Shown: positions 17,701 to 25,439 of the stretch, piece after piece | Numbering within the stretch: the first letter of the stretch is position 1 | Layout: every line of letters starts with the position of its first letter | Source of the DNA: Sulfurimonas sp. | GTDB taxonomy: Bacteria; Campylobacterota; Campylobacteria; Campylobacterales; Sulfurimonadaceae | Direction: 5' to 3' | Assembly (NCBI RefSeq): GCF_029027405.1 | Contig: NZ_CP093396.1 | Location: forward strand, 2,243,497 to 2,307,496 | Length of the DNA: 64,000 bases | Position numbers and translations under genes: made by a program | The notes under the pieces: model-generated | What the model was told of the DNA's origin: nothing | Databases searched by the model: none | The model's input: only the letters and a program-made list of their open reading frames with translations

Positions 17701-17744
17701 CCAAACAAAACTAAAAATATTGTACTTATTATAAAATTTTTTAT
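11682..17744 (-). CDS. Giant YD-repeat/RHS surface protein with polymorphic C-terminal tip
   Basis: Domains, with residue 1 at the TTG codon 17708: Big_2-like domain ~184-260; carboxypeptidase-regulatory-like domain ~292-385 (GKILAEDGNPLSGVKVTIHN); calcium-loop DTDGDGIVDALDSNGD ~518; LamG-type lectin domain ~796-1000 (DGLVAYYRFEGNAEDISGKN); YD repeats ~1010-1790; RHS core ending [20 protein letters not shown]...DPEGL at ~1868; then a Gly-rich hydrophobic tip of ~140 residues. With TTG the export signal is lost. Twelve codons upstream an ATA preceded by AAAAAGGATAAATC would give MKNFIISTIFLVLFGVSFNA before a Cys, a plausible lipoprotein signal. No PAAR or VgrG is nearby, so Sec-exported surface display is more likely than type VI delivery. 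Intact otherwise. Confidence 0.85.
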   Translation of the reverse strand: MKNFIISTIFLVLFGVSFNACLNSSTDSTPSAITGSFQDSAVSGLNYNCSSDKSGITNTLGEYTCNVEDTVEFKIAGISLGTVNVESTITPLTFFPSNETATVNLAQLLQTLDSDNNANNGITLDPKLLALLKDNIIDFTSDTFDTDVAYILGKTLVNETDAINHLNIILSSLGLTTIVIPNAVLLESIRITNPQSALRVSQSVSLNLVGVYSDGTTKDVSNQAIFHTDNTQIVSVYGNTIEALAIGTVSLYATIGNITSNSILMTINKLLDTNNFSLTNFGSTYTNIIPGNSTKNTYDEKLFCMITGKILAEDGNPLSGVKVTIHNHPEYGSLLTDNNGKYAFASEGGTYLTMRYSANGFTTIDRKIYAPVKEWSIAPSVTMLEVDTKVTTIMLGTTAPLIHTSTPIVDDRGERSTTLVFNNISNATVTSADGTTRNLTKIAVRATEFKTPKSMPADLPTQSAYTYCSDLQVDGVGDDENITFNAPVIMYVDNFLGFDIGEIVPIGYYDRNDAKWKASKNGVVIQLLDTDGDGIVDALDSNGDSLANDLNNNGSFVDEVAGIQNNSNYIAGKSYWRAEITHFTPWDHNWPYGPPDDAKSPDEPDVEDQTPPNDCNIAINSYVTAKTRVFHEDIPVAGTDTTLHYSSKRVDGYIHVIDASIDTTNIPASVIGVSVKLEVAGRVFKKEPAISELGNLQFKWDGKDILGNKVTGDTTAKLTVSYKYQMVYYRASSQFAQAWANAGSSVMGIRGRDDIDLSVSKSINIKVENTTDNNSNLAKGWTLSNVNYLGVNSISKGNGTKVEKEISLEDGLVAYYRFEGNAEDISGKNNHGVANSGVSYVDGIIGKAAKFNGINGSILVKQSSSLNNLKEITLSFWTKYNKYDSGSGNVSTHIANGYDSPDGIFNYSIENGIFYYLGRTGNAIRVGLELNATIPLQEQKFIFVTFVADKTTIKMYKNGILVDEKARTISQISRPYYDWTIGSMSGRYNLDGLIDDLRIYDKALNSEHINAIYNYGSTGVTGYNYDSYKISDNNLEYTFGLDGKHLFTKSYPDKKTLESYIYDENGNLISITDNFTNTITITRDTNGNPTLITAPNGQETYLNVDANGDLISVKYEDSSSYQFEYDSGSLMTKEIDPNGNVFTHLFDANGRIYQDTDAIGGNWKFMKNNSGKIATYTMTKPEGDETSSTDTKQADGSTISVRTLPSGDTISSTISADKKQISLLKGGVSINTLYTTDVLNEQKILSSKSITQVSGLKKQIVYTSSYDGNQTHTNSKTQTISTNSKVTTIVSDYNNAVDTITSPELRTLKREYDKDTLLTTSISLGTLEPTTYEYNTQGKVIKETTGARIINYTYDDKGNIETITNPKGETTNYTYDIMDRVNKITYANGTTQQYKYDFNGNISKLITPSPTNHTFAYNGIDKRVNHTSPLNKATKYTYNKNRKVSSIVKPSTRTISNTYTKDRLVSTNTPEGTTSYTYLFANIITTITNASESINYTYDGELLTSLTQSGILNQSINYSYNNDFLVKSTTYAGTTNNYTYDKDTLLTSSGDFTLTRDKANGYTTKVTDNTFTQNISYNNYGEVTSVSDNTFSYELSQRDKTGTITQKKETINGVSTRYDYTYDNRGRLTNVSKDNINVENYTYDNNGNRLQATVYGVTTSASYTLDDNLEVYGDATYRYDEDGYLVQKTSPTQTTAYTYNTLGALTKVTTPTQTINYHLNALNQRVAKEVNNEIVEKYLWLNLTTLLAIYDKDDKLIQRYNYTNNRMPTSMTQNKQTYYLHYDQVGTLKLITDKNHNIIKEVTYDTFGNILNDTNKNLNIPFGFAGGLQDKDTNLVHFGYREYDPHTGKWTAKDPIDFQGGDANLYGYVLGDPVNFVDPEGLWVPQIIGAAVGLLIEASNQRNSGKLNLGRLAMAGLTGAWGGFGGFAGGVVRGALAAATNNAYNQLSGQCSSLNFGDLTRAAGLGATGGFFGGLVGKAGKNIYRPIDVFKYPINKMPAPHYGTAGTAAGAAIGGGIANQ

Positions 17745-17981
17745 GATTTATCCTTTTTCAAAGTGTATTACTTTAGCTTTCACATGTAATATAAATACAC
17801 AATAATAATTTAAGTATCATATCTGTTATTCTATAAAGAGTATATTAAAAAATCCAACTTAATTAAAAAAAACTTTTTAGAAAGAAGAATTTATTTCGTA
17901 TCCGCTGTTTACTCCTACTATAGCATAGTTTGAAAGGTATTTTTAGCAGCAATTTTTACTATTAAGTTACTAATTTTTTTG

Positions 17982-18019
17982 CAAAAAAAAAGCCTAACTA
18001 CAAAAAGTAGTTAGGCTTT
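17982..18019 (-). terminator. Rho-independent terminator of ilvC
   Basis: On the minus strand a 12-bp perfect stem (AAGCCTAACTAC, five-base loop, complement) is followed by a run of nine T, 20 bases past the ilvC stop. The strand, stem and T-tract fit an intrinsic terminator. Bases 17745-17981 on the other side must hold the RHS promoter; no clear -35/-10 pair could be chosen. Confidence 0.9.
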
Positions 18020-18038
18020 AGGACGAAAAACTAATTTC

Positions 18039-19070
<1,032 letters not shown>

Positions 19071-19088
19071 TTAATTTTATTTCATAAA

Positions 19089-19193
19089 ATGAAGGCAACC
19101 CTTCATCTAATCTATCACGCCAAAGGAAGTAATTCCTTTAGCTACGCTAACGCTTTGTTTTCTTCGACAGAAAGTCCATTGCACTAGTGCAAT
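19089..19193 (-). promoter_or_regulatory. Structured leader of ilvC: three perfect inverted repeats
   Basis: Within 110 bases lie ATGAAGG-CAAC-CCTTCAT (19089-19106), AAAGGAA-GTAA-TTCCTTT (19122-19139) and the uninterrupted palindrome ATTGCACTAGTGCAAT (19178-19193). They precede ilvC on its strand and have no T-tracts. Short open frames in the leader are not rich in Leu/Ile/Val codons, so a classical attenuator is not supported. It may be a regulatory leader or a dispersed intergenic element. The rest of 19062-19299 shows nothing else. Confidence 0.5.
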
Positions 19194-19299
19194 CTTGTTT
19201 ATGTAATATTATTTTACACTTAAATACTTCAAAAATTTGTCGCATTATACTCAATTAAAGCAAAAACTTTTATAATGTCAAAACAAATTAGGAGAAATT

Positions 19300-19920
19300 A
19301 TGAAAAAGTTTAATCTTTTTAATGAAATAATCATAACAAATAAGCAAACATTATTAACGGCCATAAACGCAAAGAAGCTTTTTGGCATCTGTATTGAGGG
19401 AAATATAATCTATGAACCTTTTACAGATAATGAAATATTTATCTACAAAGGGCAACCAGAAATAGTTGAAGATTTTAAAAAGGTATTGGGTCGTAACTAT
19501 CAACTTGTTGAAGATGGCGATAGAGTTCTTATAAAAGCTTTTTCAAACTGGCAAGAACTTATAGGCATAAATACTCCAAACTCATCTTATGATGACACAA
19601 CAGCAGATGGAGTTGGCGAATTTGCATCTAAAAGTTTAGAAGATATTGGTTGGCATATTGCAGAGTTTAGTATTGATTATAGAACTTTAGTTGAACTATT
19701 AGAAGAGAAATGTGAAGGTACTGTTTTATGCATAGAGCAAGAAGAACCTTATCAGTTTAGCGGACTTGGATATTTGAGCGATAACAAACATGCTAAAGAA
19801 GTTCTTTTTGATTATTGTAAAAATATTGTAAAAGATAAAATAGAAAATGACCCTGATTTTGCAAAAGAAAACTTAACAGATGATGAAGAGGATGCTGCTA
19901 AATTTTTTGGGGTTATTTGA
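19300..19920 (+). CDS. Conserved hypothetical protein
   Basis: 206 residues, soluble, acidic, no signal peptide or membrane span. It begins MKKFNLFNEIIITNKQTLLT and ends DDEEDAAKFFGVI. No family motif was recognised. An AGGAG site lies 6 bases before the ATG. It is convergent with ruvX and the two stops overlap by 8 bases. Its preservation as a full frame beside housekeeping genes suggests a real protein; I cannot assign a function. Confidence 0.7.
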   Translation: MKKFNLFNEIIITNKQTLLTAINAKKLFGICIEGNIIYEPFTDNEIFIYKGQPEIVEDFKKVLGRNYQLVEDGDRVLIKAFSNWQELIGINTPNSSYDDTTADGVGEFASKSLEDIGWHIAEFSIDYRTLVELLEEKCEGTVLCIEQEEPYQFSGLGYLSDNKHAKEVLFDYCKNIVKDKIENDPDFAKENLTDDEEDAAKFFGVI

Positions 19921-20305
19921 TTTTTCTCAAATATCTTTGTAAAATAATCATCGCTGAGATGGAGTCAATTCTTCCATCTCTTATCTGCTTTATCTCGCCT
20001 CTTATCAAAGCTTCAGCTTCTTTAGAGCTTCCAGCTTCATCTTGAAAAAAAACTTCACCTTTAAAATCAACTAGATTCATAAAATGAGAGATGCGTCTTT
20101 TCATCTCATCTTCACTACTTCCACCAAGGGGTATACCGACTACAACAGCATCTACTTCCCACTCATTTATGATTTTTTTTACTTCAATAGATGCTTGATT
20201 TCTGTTTTTTCTTATAACTGCTTTAAGTGGGGTTACTATATCTTTGTGTGCAGAGTAAGCTAGTCCTATGCGTTTAAGCCCTAAGTCTATTGCTATGTAT
20301 TTCAA
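19913..20305 (-). CDS. ruvX: RuvX/YqgF RNase H-fold nuclease
   Basis: 130 residues. It opens MKYIAIDLGLKRIGLAYS, the conserved DxGxKRIG block with the catalytic Asp. VDAVVVGIPLGGSSEDEM and FQDEAGSSKEAEALI supply the further acidic residues. In E. coli YqgF processes pre-16S rRNA 5' ends; other members are called Holliday junction resolvases. The start abuts the mnmE stop exactly, so it is the last gene of the leftward rpmH-to-ruvX run. Confidence 0.93.
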   Translation of the reverse strand: MKYIAIDLGLKRIGLAYSAHKDIVTPLKAVIRKNRNQASIEVKKIINEWEVDAVVVGIPLGGSSEDEMKRRISHFMNLVDFKGEVFFQDEAGSSKEAEALIRGEIKQIRDGRIDSISAMIILQRYLRKIK

Positions 20306-21646
20306 CTATTTACCCAAACAAAAAGAGCCAAACATCTTGTCTAGCATCTCATCATTTTCAAAAGGTCTAGTTATAGATGCCATCTCTTTTATTGCTTCGT
20401 TTAAGTGAAAAGAAAATATCTCCAACTCTTGGGTCTGAAGTGGAGAAAGTGCTTCTTGTATATTGATAAGTGTTTGTTCTACGGCTGATATTTGTCTTTG
20501 AGAAATTAGCATTATTTCATCCGACAGATTAGTTCTATCTATAATATTTTCTAAAAGTTTTATAAGTGAAATAACTCTCTCTTTAGAATTTAACTCTAAA
20601 TCAAACTTTATAGTTTCATTTTTAAACTTTGCTTTTAAATCTATCTTATTTTTTATATAAATTAAATTTTTGTTTTTTGAATGTTCTTGCAAAAGATTTA
20701 ACATATCTTCATCTTCACTATCCATTTCACGACTACTATCAAATAAAGCGACAACTATATCACTCTCTTGTATAGCCTCTAAACTCCTCTGTATTCCTAT
20801 GCGTTCTATCTCATCATTTGCTTCTCTTATCCCTGCTGTATCAACTATACGAATCAGATGACTACCAATTTTCACTTGCTCTTCTATTGTATCTCTTGTT
20901 GTTCCTGCTATATCACTAACTATGGCTCTGTTAAAATTTAAAAGTGCATTTAAAAGTGAACTTTTACCAACATTTGGTTTTCCAACTATCGCTACTTTAA
21001 AACCTTGCATCAAACCTTCTCTCTGCTTTGAAGCTACAAGAGTTGCTTCTAAAGAAAGCGTAAGTTGTAATAGTTTTTCTTCTATCTGTTTTACTAAATC
21101 TTGAGGTAAATCCTCTTGGGCATAATCAATAGTAACTTCAGAATAAGCCAAAATATGAATAATCTCATCTCTTATCTTTTCTATATATTCTTTTAGTGAA
21201 CCCTTCATTTGTTGTGCTAAGATTTTAGCTGCATCTTCACTCTTTGCTTCAATGAGTTGTGCAATTGCTTCTGCTTCACTCAAATCAATTCGACCATTAA
21301 AAAAAGCTCTCTTTGAAAATTCACCAGCGGTTGCAAGTCTTGCTCCAGCTTCTACACTAGCCTTTAGTATACTTTGAGCAACGATAAAACCACCATGGCA
21401 CTGAATCTCAACTACATCTTCTGCTGTAAAAGAAAAAGGAGCTTTAAAGTAAATAACAATGGCTTCATCAATTAACTCGTTATTTTTGTTGTGTATTGTG
21501 GTTAAGCTTGCATACCTTGGGGGGAAATCTTGTTTGTGTGTAAGTTTTTTTGCTATTTCTAAGGCTCTATCTCCGCTTATGCGAATGATTGCAATAGAAC
21601 CTATACCATTTGCAGTTGCAATGGCTGAAATTGTATCATTATCCAT
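20306..21646 (-). CDS. mnmE: tRNA uridine-5-carboxymethylaminomethyl modification GTPase MnmE
   Basis: 446 residues. The N-terminal tetrahydrofolate-binding domain contains AEDVVEIQCHGG. The central G domain has GKPNVGKSSLLNALL (P loop), GTTRDT (switch I) and DTAGIREANDEIE. The C-terminal FCLGK holds the catalytic cysteine motif. With MnmG it modifies U34 of tRNAs reading NNA/NNG codons. It begins next to the jag stop, in the conserved rpmH-rnpA-yidD-yidC-jag-mnmE order. Confidence 0.97.
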   Translation of the reverse strand: MDNDTISAIATANGIGSIAIIRISGDRALEIAKKLTHKQDFPPRYASLTTIHNKNNELIDEAIVIYFKAPFSFTAEDVVEIQCHGGFIVAQSILKASVEAGARLATAGEFSKRAFFNGRIDLSEAEAIAQLIEAKSEDAAKILAQQMKGSLKEYIEKIRDEIIHILAYSEVTIDYAQEDLPQDLVKQIEEKLLQLTLSLEATLVASKQREGLMQGFKVAIVGKPNVGKSSLLNALLNFNRAIVSDIAGTTRDTIEEQVKIGSHLIRIVDTAGIREANDEIERIGIQRSLEAIQESDIVVALFDSSREMDSEDEDMLNLLQEHSKNKNLIYIKNKIDLKAKFKNETIKFDLELNSKERVISLIKLLENIIDRTNLSDEIMLISQRQISAVEQTLINIQEALSPLQTQELEIFSFHLNEAIKEMASITRPFENDEMLDKMFGSFCLGK

Positions 21647-22543
21647 TTATGTATGATAATCATTTACAATGATATACTTTAGTCCATCTCTTGTTGAGCG
21701 AATTGCTACATACTTATTTGGGTACATGTCACGAAGTTCTCTAAGAGCTATTTGAACAAGAACACCATCAAGTATTTTAGTTTGAGCTCTTCCATCTCTA
21801 TCGATATTATCTTTAACACCACAGAGGTATCTTGAAACTGATTCTTCTTGATTTTTTAAAAATTCTGCAATTTCAAGGCGAAGTTGAAGTTGGTATTTTG
21901 TATTTATCCAATTAAAAATCATATATGATAGAGCTTTATATCTATAACCTTCTTTACCAATTAAAAGGGCAGCATCTTCGCCTTTAAACTCTACAAGAAG
22001 TGTATTTTCATCATATACGCTAACTTCAATTTTTTCTATTACAAAGCAAACTGATGAAAAAAGCTTATTTATCTCTTCTTGTACAATTTTTGCAATTGTT
22101 TGTATATCATCATTATCAAGATTATCAAAAGCATCATCATAATCAGCTAGATAAGAAGACACATCCTCATCTTCTTCTTCATCTTGAGTGCTTACAAATG
22201 ATTCTGGCATTATCGTATCATTTATAATCTTATGAGATTGTTTTTTTTGTTCTTTTTGAAGTTCTATTTTTAAAGTGGTTTTTTTATGTTTTTCTGTAAG
22301 CTTTGGCTTTGGGGATTGTTTTTTTTGTTCACTAAAGTTTATAGATTTTTCTTCTTTATTGACATTCTCAGTGTTAACTTCTTTTGCAGCAACAATAATA
22401 GCTGTTTTTTTAAATAAACCTAAAAAACCACCACTTGGATATTGTACAACTTCTATGGTTAGTTGTGTAACAGAACATTCCAACGAAGAAGCAGCATCTT
22501 GATATGCTTCTTCTAATGTTGTAGATTCTATTTTAATCATCAT
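21647..22543 (-). CDS. jag: Jag/KhpB RNA-binding protein
   Basis: 298 residues: an N-terminal Jag_N domain (MMIKIESTTLEEAYQDAASS, ending VQYPSGGFLGLFKKTAIIVA), a variable Lys/Glu-rich linker ~60-140, a KH domain (LLIGKEGYRYKALSYMIFNW, near residue 195), and a C-terminal R3H domain. Family members bind RNA and influence cell elongation or membrane insertion, often with KhpA. The start overlaps the yidC stop by 11 bases, so the two are coupled. Confidence 0.92.
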   Translation of the reverse strand: MMIKIESTTLEEAYQDAASSLECSVTQLTIEVVQYPSGGFLGLFKKTAIIVAAKEVNTENVNKEEKSINFSEQKKQSPKPKLTEKHKKTTLKIELQKEQKKQSHKIINDTIMPESFVSTQDEEEDEDVSSYLADYDDAFDNLDNDDIQTIAKIVQEEINKLFSSVCFVIEKIEVSVYDENTLLVEFKGEDAALLIGKEGYRYKALSYMIFNWINTKYQLQLRLEIAEFLKNQEESVSRYLCGVKDNIDRDGRAQTKILDGVLVQIALRELRDMYPNKYVAIRSTRDGLKYIIVNDYHT

Positions 22544-24206
22544 TCTTTCCAGATTTTTTTTCTAATTGTTTTGCTTTTACCTCTTCTTTATGTTCTTCTT
22601 TTATAGCGTGTTTACTAAGAGCAATCTGTGCATCTTGTGCATTTTTAAACTGAGTATTAACAACAAACTGTTGCATAATTGAAAAGATATTATTTACAAA
22701 CCAGTAAAGAACTAAACCTGATGGGAAAGTTAAAAAGAAAAATGTAAAGATAACAGGTAAGTATTTAAATACTTTTTCTTGTATAGGGTCTGTAAAGTTT
22801 GTTGGAGTAAGTCTTTGTTGGTAAAACATTGAAGCACCCATGAGTATTGGCAGAACATAAAACTCATCCATACGAGAAAGGTCAGTTACCCACATAATCC
22901 AAGGAGCACCTTGAAGTTCAACTGCATTTAAAAGTACACGATAAATCGCAAAAAATACAGGAATTTGTAAAAGCATTGGTAAACAACCACCAAGAGGGTT
23001 AGCATTATGTTTTTTATACATATCCATAACAGCTTTGTTCATACGCTGTGGATCACTTTTGTATTTAGCTTGAATCTCTTTTATTTGCGGTGAAATAGCT
23101 TTAATTTTTTGCATTGACATCATGCCTTTATATGTCAATGGATATAAAACTGCTCTAATCATAAGAGTAAGTGCTATGATTGACCAACCCCAGTTTCCAA
23201 AAATACCATGTAACCAAGAAAGAAGTTGAAACAGTGGTCTTGAAGCGAAAGTAAACCAACCGTATTCTATTGCATTTGTTAAAATAGGTTTTATATTTTT
23301 AAGTACCTTATACTCTTTTTGTCCAACATAACCACTAAATGCCATAATTTGTAAAGCATCAAAATAAACAACTGGGTTGTCATCTCTATCTCTTTCAACT
23401 ATGATATTTGTGTCTTTAGCAAAACCATACATGATAGTTGCAGAGTATTGATCAAAAGCAGACACTAACTCAACACCGCTAAATGTTTTTCTTCCTTCAG
23501 CATCTCCATCTTCAATAATTGTAGCTATTTCATCATCTGTAAAAATCATAGCACCAGTAACTGTCATCATTTGCTCAGTTTCGTTTACTTTTGGTCTTTG
23601 ACCTAGATATATAAAATATCTTTTATCTTGTGAAAGTGAAACTTTTGCATCATAGTGACCATCATCATAAAATGTCAACTCTTTTGTAACTGTTAGAGTT
23701 GATAATTTTTGAGTTAAGATTACTTTTTTTGCAACTCCATCAAGGGTTAATTCTCTAACATCTGCTGTATATGCGACGCTCATTGCTTCACTATTGAGTG
23801 CTTCATCCAAAAATCTAAGAAAAAGTGGCTTCATACCGGTAGTTGAAATTAACTGTGCGTGCTGATCTTCTTTTGTTTTAAACTTATCTTGAAGTAATTC
23901 TTTTGAGCTTATGCGCCCTAAAGTATCTACTTTTAAAATATAATCTTTATTTGTAACTGTTACAATAACACTTTTGTCATCTGAACCATACTTCTCTTTT
24001 TCTGATATATCATGAGTAATAATATCTTGCATATTTGAAGATGATTGCATTTGACTTGCTGATGAATTGTTTTGAATTGATTTGGCATCTATAACTTTAT
24101 TTTCTGGTTCTATTGGTGGAACAATTGCTGTATATCCCACGAAAAAAATTACTGACAATGCTACTGCTAACATTAATCTCTGATTTGCTGAAAGTTTCTC
24201 TAACAC
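22533..24206 (-). CDS. yidC: YidC membrane protein insertase
   Basis: 557 residues, the long Gram-negative form. An N-terminal membrane anchor (LMLAVALSVIFFVGYTAIVP) is followed by a periplasmic beta-sandwich domain to about residue 330. The conserved five-helix core then carries YPLTYKGMMSMQKIKAISPQ (cytoplasmic loop), NPLGGCLPMLLQIPVFFAIY and FTFFFLTFPSGLVLYWFVNN. The C-terminus is basic. It inserts inner-membrane proteins with or without SecYEG. It overlaps yidD by 7 bases. Confidence 0.97.
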   Translation of the reverse strand: MLEKLSANQRLMLAVALSVIFFVGYTAIVPPIEPENKVIDAKSIQNNSSASQMQSSSNMQDIITHDISEKEKYGSDDKSVIVTVTNKDYILKVDTLGRISSKELLQDKFKTKEDQHAQLISTTGMKPLFLRFLDEALNSEAMSVAYTADVRELTLDGVAKKVILTQKLSTLTVTKELTFYDDGHYDAKVSLSQDKRYFIYLGQRPKVNETEQMMTVTGAMIFTDDEIATIIEDGDAEGRKTFSGVELVSAFDQYSATIMYGFAKDTNIIVERDRDDNPVVYFDALQIMAFSGYVGQKEYKVLKNIKPILTNAIEYGWFTFASRPLFQLLSWLHGIFGNWGWSIIALTLMIRAVLYPLTYKGMMSMQKIKAISPQIKEIQAKYKSDPQRMNKAVMDMYKKHNANPLGGCLPMLLQIPVFFAIYRVLLNAVELQGAPWIMWVTDLSRMDEFYVLPILMGASMFYQQRLTPTNFTDPIQEKVFKYLPVIFTFFFLTFPSGLVLYWFVNNIFSIMQQFVVNTQFKNAQDAQIALSKHAIKEEHKEEVKAKQLEKKSGKNDD

Positions 24207-24535
24207 GGTTTCCCTTTATATGAAAAATTTTTTATTATATAAAAACGGTTTTTTTTATTTGGAACCAACCAATACTTTATAGAATCTAACCCTATTTTTT
24301 CGGGTTTTATAGACAGTTTATCAAGGAGTGGATACTCTATGCCACCATCAAATAATTGATTACAACGAAGTATTCTAGTCAAACTATGGTAAAAAGCACT
24401 TAAAATAGAATTATTTTCAAAGTTAATTCGTGCAAATTCACTACAAGATGGGTAATATCTACAACTTCCAAAGCCTATGAGAGTAAAAAATTTCTGATAA
24501 ACCCAAAGTAATTTAAGTAAAAATTTTCTAATCAC
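24200..24535 (-). CDS. yidD: Membrane protein insertion efficiency factor YidD
   Basis: 111 residues with the family block YQKFFTLIGFGSCRYYPSCS followed by EFARINFE, and a second cysteine at RILRCNQLFDGGIEYP. An amphipathic N-terminus is typical. YidD lies between rnpA and yidC in most bacteria and aids insertion. The C-terminal extension beyond the usual ~75-85 residues is common in Campylobacterota. The start is one base from the rnpA stop. Confidence 0.93.
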   Translation of the reverse strand: MIRKFLLKLLWVYQKFFTLIGFGSCRYYPSCSEFARINFENNSILSAFYHSLTRILRCNQLFDGGIEYPLLDKLSIKPEKIGLDSIKYWLVPNKKNRFYIIKNFSYKGKPC

Positions 24536-24853
24536 TTAAATTTCCTTAAATATTTTAGAGCGGTTTAAAACTTTTTTAAAGTCATTTTGAAGTTGTTGAT
24601 GAGATATTTCATTGATTGATTGTTTTGCTACAAAGATATATGTTCCATCTTTTAACAAGGAAGAGTAAGTACAAAACAAAGCTCTAAGTCTTCTTTTTGC
24701 TCTATTTCTTTTAACTGCATTTCCAATTTTTTTAGTTGCTGTAAATCCAACTTTGTTAGTTAAATCTTTTTGAAGATGAAAAAGTACAACACTCTGTGAG
24801 TGCATATTTTTTCCTTTTTTATATACATACTGAAACTCTTTATGAAGTTTCAG
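24536..24853 (-). CDS. rnpA: RNase P protein component, unusual start
   Basis: The conserved core is present: KVGFTATKKIGNAVKRNRAK then RRLRALF, including the RNR motif that contacts RNase P RNA. The first ATG (24805) gives only 89 residues and omits the family's N-terminal helix. Upstream the frame stays open through LKLHKEFQYVYKKGKN, which belongs to RnpA. No ATG, GTG or TTG lies there. Candidates are CTG at 24853 (105 residues, AGGCGG about 10 bases upstream) or ATT at 24880, overlapping rpmH. The protein-level extension is well supported; which codon is used is not. Confidence 0.8.
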   Translation of the reverse strand: MKLHKEFQYVYKKGKNMHSQSVVLFHLQKDLTNKVGFTATKKIGNAVKRNRAKRRLRALFCTYSSLLKDGTYIFVAKQSINEISHQQLQNDFKKVLNRSKIFKEI

Positions 24854-24867
24854 TGTATTAAAACCGC

Positions 24868-25002
24868 CTAAACTGACAATCTTTTGCGACCTTTAGCACG
24901 ACGACGGTTTAAAACTCTACGACCATTTTTTGTTGCCATTCTAGCTCTAAAGCCATGAGTTCTTTTTCTAGGTGTACTGTGTGGTTGGTATGTTCTTTTC
25001 AC
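24868..25002 (-). CDS. rpmH: 50S ribosomal protein L34
   Basis: 44 residues: [40 protein letters not shown] and RLSV, an almost consensus L34. The start is GTG at 25002, with AAGGAT about 7 bases upstream. It is the first gene of the leftward rpmH-rnpA-yidD-yidC-jag-mnmE-ruvX run, which in many bacteria lies near the replication origin. No dnaA or DnaA-box cluster is visible in this window. Confidence 0.97.
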   Translation of the reverse strand: MKRTYQPHSTPRKRTHGFRARMATKNGRRVLNRRRAKGRKRLSV

Positions 25003-25061
25003 TACATATCCTTGTTTAAAATTAAGTCCGCAATGTTACATAAAAGTTACTTAAAGCGTGG

Positions 25062-25415
25062 TTAATTAATTAAAAAATCCTTTAGCAATTCTCTTTTTGA
25101 TTGATTATAGGGGATTGTAGTATCAAATATTTTTTCATTTTCTCCAACATGACAATCTCTACATGCTTGAATAACATCATGCTCTCGTACATTTGCTTTG
25201 TTTATTTTTGACATGGGATGACAAGAAAAACAATCATCTCCACATTCTGCCATAGTATTTGGCTCAACAGAGTGACACTTTATACAAGTTAACATAGGTT
25301 TATGGCGTAAATCTTCTTGTATCGTAGGGATAAGCTTTGGGTGACAGGTTAAACAATCACCCGTACAAGAAAACAAAGATAATGTAAAAAACAAAATTAG
25401 TATAAAATATTTCAT
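25062..25415 (-). CDS. Small tetraheme c-type cytochrome
   Basis: 117 residues. An N-terminal signal (MKYFILILFFTLSLFSC), possibly a lipoprotein signal, is followed by four CxxCH haem sites: CLTCH, CIKCH, CFSCH and CRDCH, with extra histidines (HKPM, REHD) that could be distal ligands. It resembles small periplasmic electron carriers of the c3/NapC-associated kind without a clear match. It starts 24 bases after clpB on the same strand, so read-through is possible. The electron partner is unknown. Confidence 0.85.
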   Translation of the reverse strand: MKYFILILFFTLSLFSCTGDCLTCHPKLIPTIQEDLRHKPMLTCIKCHSVEPNTMAECGDDCFSCHPMSKINKANVREHDVIQACRDCHVGENEKIFDTTIPYNQSKRELLKDFLIN

Positions 25416-25439
25416 ATAAAATTATAACCTCTATCTTAT

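Noticed and set aside
5182..18038. Type VI secretion island
   Set aside because: No VgrG, PAAR, Hcp or chaperone gene is visible, and the RHS protein appears to have a Sec-type signal.
24868..25002. Replication origin beside rpmH
   Set aside because: rpmH-rnpA often lies near oriC, but no dnaA gene and no cluster of DnaA boxes was seen here.
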